64,000 nt of DNA, taken from NCBI GenBank assembly GCA_900074885.1, contig FJUW01000010.1, forward strand, positions 620,001 to 684,000, written 5' to 3'. The notes under the pieces were generated by a model. That model had not been told where the DNA came from. It saw nothing but the letters and a program-made list of their open reading frames with translations, and searched no databases. This stretch comes from Rhynchosporium graminicola (Eukaryota > Ascomycota > Leotiomycetes > Helotiales > Ploettnerulaceae). Positions within the stretch are counted from its first letter, which is position 1; the number at the start of each line of letters is the position of its first letter. Below, piece after piece: positions 12,776-24,060 of this stretch. Both the position numbers and the translations under genes were made by a program.

Positions 12776-14528
12776 GGCTTAGATTTACTTTAGTAAATCG
12801 GGTCACTGGTACACTAAATGATGATGTCATGGCGAAAGACTTCCAGGTTTTATTTGGCCCGGAAAGGCGGCAGATTTACATCGAAAAAAAGACTGCTTAG
12901 CTGCTTTGACGACAGAAGGGATCTTCACATTTCTCATAGGAACGCTGCTTAAACTTCGAGGAGCCCGTCTCTTATTTGAAGATCGCCTAATTTTGACAAC
13001 TTACTTATGTTATTCTCATGGCATGCGCTCGCACCAGGGAGATATGCTGCCGATACATGCATAACTATTCATTTGAGCCATTTAGACCCCAACTCAATCT
13101 ACCTGGGCCTTGGGATTGGGACACACACAGCTTTTGGAATGCTACCGCCCGTAAGCAAGCACCTGCTCCGTATATGCTGCTCAAGAGGTCACGCCTCTCT
13201 CGACTCATGGCGGGAAACTCGGCTAAGATTCCGGCTGGCCCCACAGCTTGATGATCGATTGTTTTTCCCTACTGTAGAAGGAAATTCTAGAGACCATGCA
13301 AGGTACCTACGGAAGTGGGTGGTAAGCTCCCGGTGTATGGTATTTATTTATTTATCCGCACAACAAATAGACGAGGACGAAGAAAATCAACAAGAGACCC
13401 CTTCTAGGACGTGATACGAGGAGATGTTCTGTGCTCTTCCACGTCTCGATTTTGGTGTGCGGATAATACCACCACCGTACACCGGGAGGTAAGTAGGGCT
13501 CGTTCAAACCCTGGTACCTGCTACCTTACACGTCCGTAGACTCGTTGGCGAGTTGGACTCTCGGATTATCTCAACGGGGACGCGCACGCTCCAGGATGAA
13601 TAGAAATCAAACAACCTCCAGACTGTGTGTTATCGGCATGCTTGATATGAAGCGTTTTCCTCCTATATCTCCTGACCACAGGTCGCGACAGATTATTTGC
13701 GGGAGTAAGGGAATAGTTGCCCTATATGCCGATCTTTCCTCAACCAGGCAGGCACGTTGCAGGTACCCGGACAGGTCGTAACAGCCGTGCTGTTGCGTTT
13801 GCTAGAACGTTACACCGCGGCGCTGGTACAATAAAGGTGGGACAATGCTCATCAGAGAAGAGCCCGCCCCGGAAGAAACAAACAAAAGGGACAGGGCGGC
13901 GAATGATATATGCCCTAAGCCTTTGACATTACCTATAGTGACAGGCCCCGGAGAAAGGATGCACTATTATCACTGGAGCGCTCCCGCAGTATTCAAAGCC
14001 GAAAGCAGGCGAGGCGTGCTGACGAGCGATACTTTTGGCTAGATATCTGCTGGAGTCTAATGCCTTTAAGCGAGGGGAGCCATTGACTTAGTCTTTCCGC
14101 TGATACCGGTTTGCAACCAAGTCCTGCATTAAGGACTGGGATAGATATCACGAAAAAGCTAATGGTGCAGATGAGGCTGGACTTCGCAAGAGCTCATTGT
14201 ACGATTCTTACTGACGACTTCTATCAAAGAGAAGGAGCTGCTAGGCAACTTCGTAAGGGTCCCTTGAGAGTGGATATCCGTGAGAAAAAAAAACGAGGAT
14301 CAGAGCCACGGCCCTTTCCAATCAAGCGGTTGTAGGTTACTGGCAACCCTGAATGAGACGGGCAATTCCGCATGTGGTTACTTACTGGCTCCTGTATGTG
14401 TGACCTGAGCAGATTTCATTATGGTATCACAGCCGCGCGAGTATTAGAAATCTCAGCACCAGGAGAAAGCGCCATACAGCCAGGACGATGTGATGTCTCA
14501 GACTCCTTGTCCTGTTGGCCGACGTTTC
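12776..14528. other. Gene-free region
   Basis: Several plus-strand open frames of 65-135 codons occur (for example 13007-13414), but they overlap in competing frames, lack splice logic and resemble no family. The segment leads into the regulator fragment at 14529 and may include its decayed surroundings. Confidence 0.45.
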
Positions 14529-14790
14529 GTATTTGTGATGGCAAGAAGCCATGCAAAAGGTATAGAACACGAGTCAATATATTAGAATGCATATACGATT
14601 TTCAGAGCAACGACGCGAAAGCAGAGCTGGTTAATCAGATCAAGGAGCTTCGGGCCAAGAATCAGGTGACTGAACAGATTCTCGACGCGCTGTCCGAGGA
14701 TGAGAAAGGGGGTCGAATCCTCGAAGGACTCAAGATGGGACACACGCACGAGATTATTATAGAATGGCTAGGCCACTCCTTCTCTGTCGA
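14529..14790 (+). pseudogene. Zn2Cys6 transcription factor fragment
   Basis: About 85 residues in one frame match the start of a fungal binuclear zinc-cluster regulator. CWPTFRIC supplies a C-x6-C, followed by DGKKPC and ECIYDF, then the usual linker and coiled segment (QIKELRAKNQVTEQILDALS) ending in EIIIEWLG, a conserved stretch in this family. The expected first cysteine is Ser (SLSC) and the fifth is Tyr (CKRY; a single G-to-A change from Cys). Coding resemblance stops after EWLG, and no C-terminal regulatory domain follows. Probably a dead fragment. The codon before CWPTF is inside a longer open frame starting at 14372, which I do not think is its real start. Confidence 0.55.
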
Positions 14791-15055
14791 CTCTCAAAGC
14801 TATTTCTTCATATCATTGCTCTTCACTCTTGATGCTCACAGTTGCACAAGGTCAGAGGTTTGTCGTCTTCATATTATGGCCTGAATGTGAGCCGGAAAGG
14901 GCTCATTCTATATTCCGGCCTTCTGTCCCTCTCTATATTCCACATATGAACACCCTGACGATTAACATTCGATCCCCCAAACAGATCATATTCATTGCGA
15001 AAGGGAAAAAAGCTGATCTGTTATCAGCATTGACGCAAGCAGCTGTACATTGCAA

Positions 15056-17660
15056 TTACGGTTGTACCTTATATTCAAATACATAGTTTCCAGATCCTAC
15101 AGTTTCCACCCTGGAGCCTGCTAACACCACCTCAGCTGTGGCACATGGCGGAATTACAACTTCAAGCCTCACTATTCCAGCCTCCTTATCCAAACTCCAG
15201 GCACACTTTGCGAAACCCAATGGCGTCTCTAAAGAAGCCTCAGCGTGCGTTAATCCGCCCCCAATCAAAGGCTCGACCCTGATCTTCCTGTAGCCTGGCT
15301 CGACTGCCTTCAGACCCGCTACACTCTCCTGCAACCATTGTGCCACAGTGCCAAACGCATAGTGATTATGCGACATCTTCGCGTTGCCTTTGCCGTCATA
15401 TCCTTCCCAGGTCTCCCAGAGGGTCGTTGCGTCCTTTTGGACAGGATACAGCCACGATGGCACTGTGTCTTGCATCAGGAGTTTGTATGCGATATCTGCC
15501 CTGCCGTGTTCGGCAAGTACAGGGAGCAGTAGCCCGGTACTCATGAAGCCAGTTTTCAGATGGTAGCCAGCTTGCGCTAGGAGTTCTACGAGGCGCTCTA
15601 CAGCTGCTTGTTTCTGCTCTGGCTCAATAAGATCAAAGGAGAGGGCGCGGACGTAATCATCTTGGTAGTCTCCTGCGATGCGGGTACCGTGTCGTCGGAC
15701 AAAAGCAGTACGCCACGCTTCACATGTTCTTTTCGAGACTGCGAGATAATGTTGTGCGTCCTCCTTTTGGCCAAGGATATTGGCGATATCAGAGAGCAGA
15801 CGAGCTGAGTGGGCTAAGTAAGCGGTAGAAACAGCGGCGTTAGGGAACAAGAGGTCTTTGATTATTGTGGGGATCCCGCTTCCAGCCCGAAGCCATTCAC
15901 CATAGCTGGAGCCAGTATCCAAGATGTACAGCTCGAGGTCGCCACATCCAGCACCGAGTTTGTTGAAGAGCCATCGTTTCCAGCTCATCTTCTCTCGTGC
16001 TCGACGTGCCAAGCTATTCACCCAACTCTTCATGCTCTCGTACTGTCGTAAGAGGACAACTTCGTCATTGTAGTGCCGATACAGAGCCCAAGGCACCATT
16101 GTAGAAGCATCACCCCATCCAGTTGATCCCGCGAACGTTCTGTTCATGAACGATAGATGGCCACTGAACTGTGATGCACCGCTGGGGATGTAAGATGGGA
16201 TCGTACCGTCGGCAAGTTGCTCCGCAGCCAAGCAACGCATGTACCGACGCAGGAAAGTCTGACAGTCGAATAGCAAGGCCGCGGTAGAAGAAAATACTTG
16301 AATATCTCCAGTCCAACCTAATCGCTCTCTAGTCGGACAGTCAGTTGGTGTATCGTTGAAATTACTGCGGGCACCCCAAACAATGTTTTGGTAGAGCTTG
16401 TTAAGGCGGGCGTCTGAGCAGGTAAAGCCTCCTACGATTGGGATGTTGGAAGCCAGGACGACTCCTTGGACGTCAGAGGGACTAAGATCGTAGTCCAAGC
16501 CGTGAACTTCAGCGTAGCGGAATCCATGGATGGTGAACCAAGGCTGAAATTCAGCTGCTTGGTCTCCAAGGGTTACGACGTCCCGTTGTATGATATGTGG
16601 AACTATAGGAAGCTTCAAGTAATCGACATCAAGCTCTCCGTCGCTGGACAGGACTTCGCTATAGGTTATGGTGATTTTGGAACCCGCCCGGCCGCGCAGC
16701 TTGATTGCCATAATTCCGGCAAAGTTTTGACCGAAGTCGACCAGTTGTGCCCCTGACGGGGCGCGCAGTACGGCCTTAGGTGGCAAGCGCATCACTTCTT
16801 CGACGCGTTCGACTTCCTCTGCGATCAGCTTCTTCGTCAAAACTGGGACCTTTTCGGCAAGATTAGAAGACAGAGCATCGCACTTCCCTAGCCATTCGTC
16901 AGAGATTCGAAAGTCGGTATGTTCGCCCCATACAGGGTCTGATCGCACGATAGCACCCTTTAGCGATCTCCATGTCTCGTCTGTACCGAATGTAATAGTC
17001 TTTCCATCAACTGTATTCACCTCGAGCTGTAAAATTGTCGAAAGCCGATCTCCGTATCGACAGGGCCCTTCGGTGATGCCTATCTGCCCTCTGAAACGCC
17101 CATCCGCAATAACGACACTGATCACATTCTCGCCAGTCTTCAGATACTTTGTAATATCGTAAGTCTGGTATTCAGTGAACTGATCAAAAGGTGTCCAGCG
17201 TGGCACTAACGCCGTACCAGTCACATTGTTTTGATTAATGAAAAGCTTATACCATCCACAAGACGTTGCGTAGGCTCGCCCACGGACTGGTTCTCGTGCA
17301 AGCTGCAAGCTGCTTGACAGGTATATGACTTTATTATCTTTTGCCGAACTCCCGCTTGTCGTTATCGCGGGAGCGCTAATCCAGGACGCTTGCCAGTCCG
17401 ATGGCAATAGCAGTCCTGTTTCGAACCATGCTTGCTCGGCTGTGTCCCAAATGTCGTCGCTAGGCTCATCGAATTGGTCCCATATACGGAGGCGCCAATA
17501 ATATCGAGTGCGACTTATCACACTGTTTCCCGCATAGATAGCGGTAAGTGATGGATTTTTGATTGTAGCCGTCTTTCCGCTGGCCCAAATGATATTTTCA
17601 GTGTTGAAGGATGGACATGTGGAAACTTGAAGTTCGTAAGCAGACTGGGTGATATAAGCT
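15056..17660 (-). pseudogene. GH78 alpha-L-rhamnosidase, main part of a transposon-split gene
   Basis: Single open frame of ~868 codons from the transposon edge to TAA at 15056; the first internal ATG is at 17521. Family GH78 hydrolyses terminal alpha-L-rhamnose from glycans and plant glycosides. The beta-sandwich N-terminal part is followed by DFGQNFAGIMAIKLRG, then the (alpha/alpha)6 barrel with the signature DTPTDCPTRERLGWTGD, STGWGDA, TLWETWEGYDG and MSHNHYAFGTVAQWL. No signal peptide and no introns, as in the bacterial-like GH78 branch. The first residues after the transposon (AYITQSAYELQVS) are already inside the conserved N-terminal domain. The missing start is at 20840-20959, beyond the insertion. 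The frame has no stops or TpA bias, so RIP has not spread into it. A shortened protein from 17521 would lack part of the first domain. Confidence 0.85.
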
Positions 17661-17857
17661 ATTCTTCGGTTTGGCGTGAATCTTCAGTAAATAACGCCGG
17701 TACACCGCCTTTTGGTGTGAACCCCACTAAATATTGATATACTATAATTATCAGAACTAGAAACCACTGAAGCTCTATAAATACTATACCGATTTGCCTC
17801 CAAACTACTTCTTTTTAAAGCTCTTAATCTATAGAGTATATATTAAGTCTGCTATAA
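17661..17857 (+). repeat. Left terminal inverted repeat of the 3.18-kb transposon
   Basis: Matches the reverse complement of 20641-20839 nearly throughout. It contains ACGCCGGTACACCGCC and a stretch ending ATAGAGTATATATT. Differences from the right copy are mostly transitions to A or T on this side, suggesting this arm took more RIP. Confidence 0.85.
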
Positions 17858-17929
17858 CGTCAATATTATAGCTCCTAATCTGCCAGCATAGAAAATATAC
17901 TAAATCGATTAAGTACTACGTTCAGGAGA

Positions 17930-18870
17930 GAATCTTAACCTGCGCGCCTTAGTAAGAGAGTATAGAACAACATATAAGATAATTTACTAGTATAATCGTC
18001 GAATCTAATAAGATAAGGCTCTAAATCGACGCCAGAGAGGTCCTCAGCTAGTAATAACTAATAATATAGAGCTATATATCATAGCTCTATTAAAGAGAGA
18101 TCCAGATCTATACTTAGATAAGATTACTACCTACCTTTACGAAGCTTACGATATCAATATATCGATTAATCAAGTCTCTAAAGCTCTTAAACGAATCAAA
18201 TATACTAAGAAGGTACTCTTAGTATCTGCGGCCCAACGAAACAACGAATTAATCGCTACTTAGAGGCGTAAGATAGTATTCTAGAATTCTCACTACCTTT
18301 ACTTTATCGATAAATCTACTTATAACGAATATACAGCAGAAAGAAGGAGAAGTTAGGCTCTAAGAGGAGCTCCAGCAGAGGTATCGAGGGTTCTAAAAAG
18401 GTCGATAAGGTAGTCAATATTACCGGCATACTCTATAAGGGGGTATCATTAGCCTTTAATCTTCTAAGGCTCTATCACTATAGAGATCTTTACTAAATAG
18501 CTTGAAAAGAGTATCTTACCGAAGTATATTAAGCTTAGAATCAGAGTTATTATTATAGATAACGCCTCTATCTATAGAGCTCCTAAAGTCGCTATCTTAT
18601 GCGCTACCTTCGGTCTTCAGCTTAAATATCTCCTACTATATTACCCCTTTTTCAACCTAATTAAAGAGAGTTTCGCAGATCTAAAGGCGTAGATTAGAAG
18701 AAATTAGAGGTGGAAACAGTATACCTAGGAGGAGTTTAAAAGCTTCTTAATACTAGCTATACGTACAGTTAGAATTGGAGCTGAAGCTCAACGTAGAGTA
18801 AGGGCATATTTTCGCTATTATAGGTACTAAGGTCTTAAAGAAGAAGAAGAAGAAGAAGGCATGTAAATAG
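17930..18870 (+). pseudogene. DDE transposase relic (Tc1/IS630-like, DDE_3 type)
   Basis: A readable frame broken by TAA/TAG codons. It holds an N-terminal helix-turn-helix-like region (DKITTYLYEAYDINIS, VSKALKRI), a first Asp in FIDKSTYNE, a second in VIIIDNASI, and an expected third acid in FADLKA after YYPFFNLIKESF. The final part ends in a Glu/Lys run (18836-18858, AAG/GAA repeats). Family role: cut-and-paste transposition through the flanking inverted repeats. Many stops, so inactive. Confidence 0.7.
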
Positions 18871-18879
18871 CTATAATTA

Positions 18880-20655
18880 CTAGAAATTTGCTCTCTACTC
18901 CTCCTCCTCCTCCTCCTCCTCTTCTATAGTTTATTATACTTCTTGCTAATTATACTACTTCTTAAATGCCTTCAAATTCATCTTTATAACCTTTAAGACT
19001 CTAGCTTTTATTCCAAGCTCTATTCCCTCTCTAATCGTCATCTCTAATATTATAGCTATATCATACTCTTACTCTATAAATATCTTAATAGCGAAGTCGA
19101 ATTACGAAGCTATAGAAGCTTTAAGGGGTAGTGAGAGCTTATAAAGAAACGTTTTCAGCGCAAATAATACCTCCTCAGAATTACTACTACTATATAATAG
19201 GCTCGACTCTTGCAGATCTGCTATCGATAGAAACTCACTCCTAGCTCTCTTCTATAGTCGATTTAAAGGTAATTAAGGTTCAGGTAGTCGATATTCATAG
19301 TCTAGAGGAGGTATATTAAGTTAAGGGTATATCGGAGGTTGAAAATAGCCCTATAAGCTAGGAGTATAAGGAGACTATACCGGAGGAGGTTAAGGAGGTT
19401 ATATTATAGGGTACTAATATAGGAAGCTATTTAGAGGCTAATAAGGCGTCTGCAGAGAGTATTAAGCTCCTATTCGACGTTCCGGTAATAAAGATAAATT
19501 ATAATAAGACTCTCTCTTCTTCTACTTCCTCCCTCTTCTCTCCTTTACTTCTTCTGCCTCTCGACGCCTAATAAGCTCTCTTAATAAGTCTCCTCTATGA
19601 AGTATAGAAGGCTCATTAATTGTAATAACTCCTTCTTTAATATCATAGCCCTAGCGAGTTAAATCAGCTCCTAAGAGGTAATAGTACTTATTATTATTTA
19701 CCTAGTAAAAGCGAGTAGTTGAACTATAAGAGCTAACTTTATAAGCCTATAGTACTTAAATTAAGGTCAAGAGCTCCTTAAAGGTTCCTTTTTCAGCTTA
19801 ATAGCTTAGTTTCTCCTCCTCTATTAACTATACTATCACTATACGAGGTTTCTTAGGCTTTAGCACCTCCTCTCTCTCCTCTCTCAGATCTCCATATATA
19901 TACTTTAGAATAATAATAATTAGAGGCTTTACTAGTACTAGATCTTTCTATAGAGGTCGAACTATACTCTGAGGAGTTAAGACGATACTAAAGCAAATCT
20001 AGAGTCTGAGTATCTTCTCCTTACCTTTAGCTCCCTAGTTTGAAACTCATTTAATAATATAGTCGAAATCAGCTGAATTACTAATATCTACCTCAGTCGG
20101 ATTACTATTAGCTCTATACGTAGCGTACTAGCAAGTATAATCTCTTCTTAGGCTGGAAATACCCCTTAAATTAATAGTATTATCTACTACCTCTCTAGTA
20201 GTCTCCTTAATCGATTAGTAGGTATGTCCCTCCTCTCTTGGCTTGTTTGAAACACTACTAATTATACTACTAATACGCTCGCTGTCTAGGTAGTATCGAA
20301 TTTCCAACTCTATAACTTATATAATAATCTGCGGAGGCGAAGAAGAGAGTATAATCGATTCAGGTGGAGGTGGAGGCGTCGATTAGCTTACTATAGCTGG
20401 TGCTAGTACTATAGCTAGTACTGGTACTAGTACTAGTACTGTAGCTGGTACTATAGCTGGTACTATAGCTGCAACTGAGTCTATAGTAGGCTCAGTAGAC
20501 TCAGTTGCAGTACTCTTAGTATTAATTTTCAGGGTTATTTTAGCTAGTTATATTAGCGCAGAAAGTAGTCGAGTACGTGATTTAGTCGATTTACGTCCTT
20601 TTGGAGCTTTTATACTAATCTTGGAAGCAGATTTAGGAGGTATAGCTACAGACTG
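18880..20655 (-). pseudogene. Passenger reading frame of the transposon, function unknown
   Basis: One minus-strand frame reads about 590 codons from just inside the right inverted repeat to 18880. It is interrupted only by TAA/TAG codons that a C-to-T change would create from CAA/CAG. The N-terminal part is basic and Ser/Pro/Thr-rich (IKAPKGRKSTKSRTR), followed by a Val/Ala/Pro-rich low-complexity segment from a tandem repeat (20390-20480) and a Pro run (STPPPPPES). The middle and C-terminal parts look like a folded protein (TFKELLTLI, GVITINEPSILHRGDLLREL, FALKTFLYKLSLPLKA). It ends in a long Glu run (CTC/CCT repeat at 18897-18922). I recognise no domain. Opposite orientation to the transposase. 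Confidence 0.55.
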
Positions 20656-20839
20656 AATATATACTCTATAGATCAAGAGCTTCAAAAAGAAGTAGTTTGG
20701 AGGCAAATCGGTATAGTATTTATAGAGCTTCAGTGGTTTCTAGTTCTGACAATTACAGCACATCAATATTTGGTGGGGTTCACACCAAAAGGCGGTGTAC
20801 CGGCGTTATTTACTGAAGAATCACGCCAAACCGAAGAAT
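20641..20839 (-). repeat. Right terminal inverted repeat of the 3.18-kb transposon
   Basis: Partner of 17661-17857. This copy keeps more G and C at the mismatched positions (for example CCCACCAAATATTGATGTGCTG in reverse complement, against the more AT-rich left copy). Confidence 0.85.
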
Positions 20840-20959
20840 CACTGTACTACAGCTGGGTTGCTGAGCTACCAGCTGCCAACTGAATTCCACGGGGAACGCA
20901 TCGATCCCAAGCGGACGTGCGAGTCTGTTGGTCCGCAAACCGTAAGGTCGTGCAGTCAT
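20840..20959 (-). pseudogene. GH78 rhamnosidase, detached N-terminal 40 codons
   Basis: ATG at 20957-20959 opens 40 codons ending exactly at the transposon edge. The peptide contains RPYGLRTNRLARPLGIDAF and VEFSWQL, the conserved opening of GH78 proteins (recognition of RLARPLGI followed by a tryptophan-containing strand). Its natural continuation is the frame starting at 17660. With the insertion, a transcript from this promoter runs into a 3.2-kb element full of stops. Confidence 0.75.
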
Positions 20960-21974
20960 GACGGAAGGGCGTCAAGGGAAGAGCAAATGTGCGGACTGAG
21001 GAAGTAAATTGTCATAATTCCCAACATCGGGGTAAAGCTTCATATTTGTATCTATCGAGCTTGCATATTCTTTGCTATTGAATGTCGCTGCAGCTGCCCT
21101 ACGTGTGCCCCCGCGATAACTTTTATAATAAGCTTCGACTCGGAATGTCCTTCTGACTGACGATTTCTCGCTCATCCTCCACGCTACTTATACGAGAGAC
21201 GAGTACGAGCGCAACGTTATTCAATTACGGCCACGGCGCAAGGGCCTTCCGATCTGGGGGCGCATGGATGCAGGCACCTCACTCTGGTGGAGCTTACTGA
21301 GGCATCTCCAGCCGTGCCGAGCCCTGCTCGAAAGCGCCGAACATTCCGGATGTTCATCCCTCGGCGTGAGAAGCGACAGCAAGCTCAGCACGGAACGCAA
21401 AATTGCATTACTTTTGCAGCTCGCAAGCCTGGAGGCATAAAACATTGCAGACCTTCTCGGCATCTTTGGAGACGTGCTTTTGAACGAGGATAGATGCTAA
21501 GATGAGTTTGAATCTGGTGTAGTTGATGGATAAAGCGGGATGGATAGGAATCATCGGAGAAGTTATTGAGGTAGATATCAGTAAACATAACTTAGCATTC
21601 TATGACATGGGTGTTTTCCGTTCAGCATCGATCTTTGAGACCCGTCAAGTGGTGAGTGAAGGCCGGAACCCCATGCTATGCCATGTTATGCATGCACCGC
21701 CCTTTCCATCACTGTCACCACATCCCTGCGGCTGGCTGACTTGTAATCAAATGGTGACTGTTTCCATTTTAGTGAGAATTGAATGAATGATTGGTTGATT
21801 GATTGCTCAGGCACAACTGGTAATTCTACAAGATTTGACAGCCTAAAATTACAGGGAATAGTACGGAAACCACAGCTCATCATAGTTATACAGTTGGTAC
21901 ACACAAAATTATAGTAGTGTGCATTTAACATATACTAGAAGAAACTACACAAGAGTTACACAAAATCCTGAATC
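20960..21974. other. Intergenic: former GH78 promoter and 3' flank of the sphingolipid gene
   Basis: No coding frame supported. The part next to 20959 should be the original GH78 promoter. Short overlapping open frames at 21221-21588 on both strands are not credible. Confidence 0.5.
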
Positions 21975-23155
21975 CTAAGCATCGCTGCGTTTAAACTGCG
22001 CAGGGTGTTTACGCCCATAACTCCGAGTCTTCCTGTCAAAATCACGGCGGACGAAAGGCCACACAAGGAAAGCAACAAGAGCTAGCAGAAGGTCGAGTAA
22101 AACGTTGTCCCGAGGACTTGGTCCGCGCATGTTATTCAAAATCAAGGCCGATTCCCAGTCTGACGTGATCGAGAAGTACCCTTTGTCGAGACCGTGGAGA
22201 ATCTTTGCTGCAATAGTTGATGCGGATTGAGTTTTCGATTGTATCTTTTCGTCGCTAACGTTGCTGCCTTCCATGATTTTGGTGATTTCAGGTTTCGAAG
22301 CTTGCTCCGCAAGGAAGGAGTCGGTGATAAAAGTTCCGGGAAAGGCGCTATGAACTTGATACATGTCTTTGTCGCCATACAGTAGAATCTCTTGACGCAG
22401 AGTGTCGGCGAACGCACGAATTGCTGCTTTGGGCGGTGTGTATGCGATGTAGCCAGGAAGGCCAACGAAGGCAGCGGCAGAGGAGACAAAGACGACATGC
22501 CTGACTCGATTCTTATCTGGATTCTGAATCCATAATTTGAGACAGGCTTGTGTAATGAAGACAGCAGAATAATAATTGGACTCTAAACATGATTTGACTC
22601 CCTCGGGACTGAGATCCGCAAGGAAGCCGATCTGAGATGGGTTTGAGCCACCAGCAACGCAGAACACGATATCTGGTATTGCGCTGTACTGGCTCAACAT
22701 CCTTTTAACCTGGAAATTTGTTACCCATGTCACCCAAAGACTCGAATTGATGCGCTCATTCGATAGCAGTAAGTAGACTCACGGCCAGGTGGTCACAAAG
22801 GTCGGTAGCAATCGCATCGATGGATTGAGTGCTTGATATTCGATGGGATGCTACTTCTACCTTCGCAACTTCTAATGTTTCTTGACCGCGGGCAAGCAGG
22901 AGAATATGGGCCCCTGAAGAGCTGTCAGAATTGCAGCAGTTCGAATTGAGTTTTCCAGGACTTGAACGAACGAACGAACCTCTTTTTGCAAGATCTATTG
23001 CCAAGCTCTTTCCAAGGCCACGTGAACCGCCCGCGATGACGACCCGCTCGACATGTATGTTAGCCTGACGCAAAGAACTGTCTATGATGTGGTATACCAG
23101 TTATACCAGCAACTGAGGCTGCACTTACCAAGTTTTCGCATTTGAATTTGGTCAT
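21975..23155 (-). CDS. tsc10: 3-ketodihydrosphingosine reductase (Tsc10/KDSR-like)
   Basis: NADPH-dependent reduction of 3-ketodihydrosphingosine to dihydrosphingosine, the second step of sphingolipid synthesis, at the ER. Exons 23129-23155, 22980-23064, 22783-22913 and 21975-22709 (introns 64, 66 and 73 nt); 325 residues, the usual length. Short-chain dehydrogenase fold: VVIAGGSRGLG (cofactor glycine motif), CVAGGSNP (NAG-type motif), VFVSSAAAF (Ser) and YTPPK (catalytic Y-x3-K). A hydrophobic C-terminal helix (LLDLLLALVAFLVWPFV) fits membrane anchoring. Start chosen because only MTKFKCENL is in phase across the first intron. The second donor is GTTCGT, less usual but needed for the frame. 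Confidence 0.85.
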
Positions 23156-24060
23156 CGTGGATGGATATTAAACGCGTAAGCCGTGGCACAGGAACAGAGC
23201 CAGCAGCAGAAGGGAACTTGCGAAGTGTATACGCACACAAGCAACGACGTGATATCAGGATTGAATGAGCTGATTTGGCAATGGTTTTTATGGCAAGTAT
23301 GAGAAAGTTTGAGGCTAGGTAACGAATTGGTGCGTGAGCGAGTGGGTGGCCGCCAGTTGAAGAGAAGTCATCAGAAACCAAAACCCCGAAGATGCATTAA
23401 TGGAATAAGTAGTTGGTTGGTATAATTTCTATTTCTAGACCCCGTCGTCGCTTGCAACGCTTGCGGAAACGAAGAGCAGACCAAACACCGAAAACCTTGT
23501 AGTGAACCTTAAAAAGAGTGTGAGAGTAGATACGATGTATAAGTAAGGCAGCAGAGTCGTCCAGAAAGAGCGGCTCATTTCAACACGGAAACCTAGGGAA
23601 AAGGGACCGGGCAGAGCGGCCGTGTACGTACAACCCATCGCATTCCATAGCTTAGGTAGTCAGTCAGCTGTAGAAAGTGCTGAGGAAGAGCTGATGCGAC
23701 AACCCCTCAACACTAACACAGAAGTGTGTCTTGCTTATCATGCGTGAAATTCGATGGGACTACGTGTCTGTCTGGTAGACCTGGCGCCGTGGCAGCACTC
23801 GTTAATCGTTCTGCTTCTGGACTGAAATGACGACGAGACAACACAAAAGTGGCTATAGCAGGAATCGGAAGTGATAACGATGATTGCTTCCTCTCCCCTG
23901 TCCCCCGAGCTCCATCACCATCCAAAAATTCCAACAGCCTCTCAATGGAATGATGACTGAAGATGACCCATTTTTCAAAACAAATCGTTTACAACTCGGT
24001 CCAAGAAAAGAAAATTGCCACCACTGCCTGCTGCAGCCGTGATCAGACATCCCGCTGAGT
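23156..24060. other. Intergenic upstream of tsc10-like gene
   Basis: Likely promoter and leader of the sphingolipid gene. An open minus frame at 23082-23381 overlaps its first exon in another frame and is not credible. Confidence 0.45.

Larger units (their letters stand above)
17661..20839. mobile_element. 3.18-kb Tc1/mariner-type DNA transposon, RIP-degraded
   Basis: Bounded by inverted repeats of about 197-199 bp that start ATTCTTCGGTTTGGCGTGA. Inside, it carries a DDE transposase relic on plus and a second long relic frame on minus, meeting tail to tail near 18870. Very TpA-rich, with stop codons concentrated where Gln or Trp would be expected, typical of RIP. It interrupts the GH78 coding sequence. 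No clean target duplication is visible at the junctions (left flank ATATAAGCT, right flank CACTGTACTAC). Confidence 0.85.

Noticed and set aside
18836..18922. GAA/CTC trinucleotide runs as independent microsatellites
   Set aside because: They are the Glu-coding ends of the two convergent transposon frames.
23082..23381. 100-codon minus frame as N-terminal extension of the reductase
   Set aside because: It is in another phase; only the short MTKFKCENL exon joins the downstream exon in frame.
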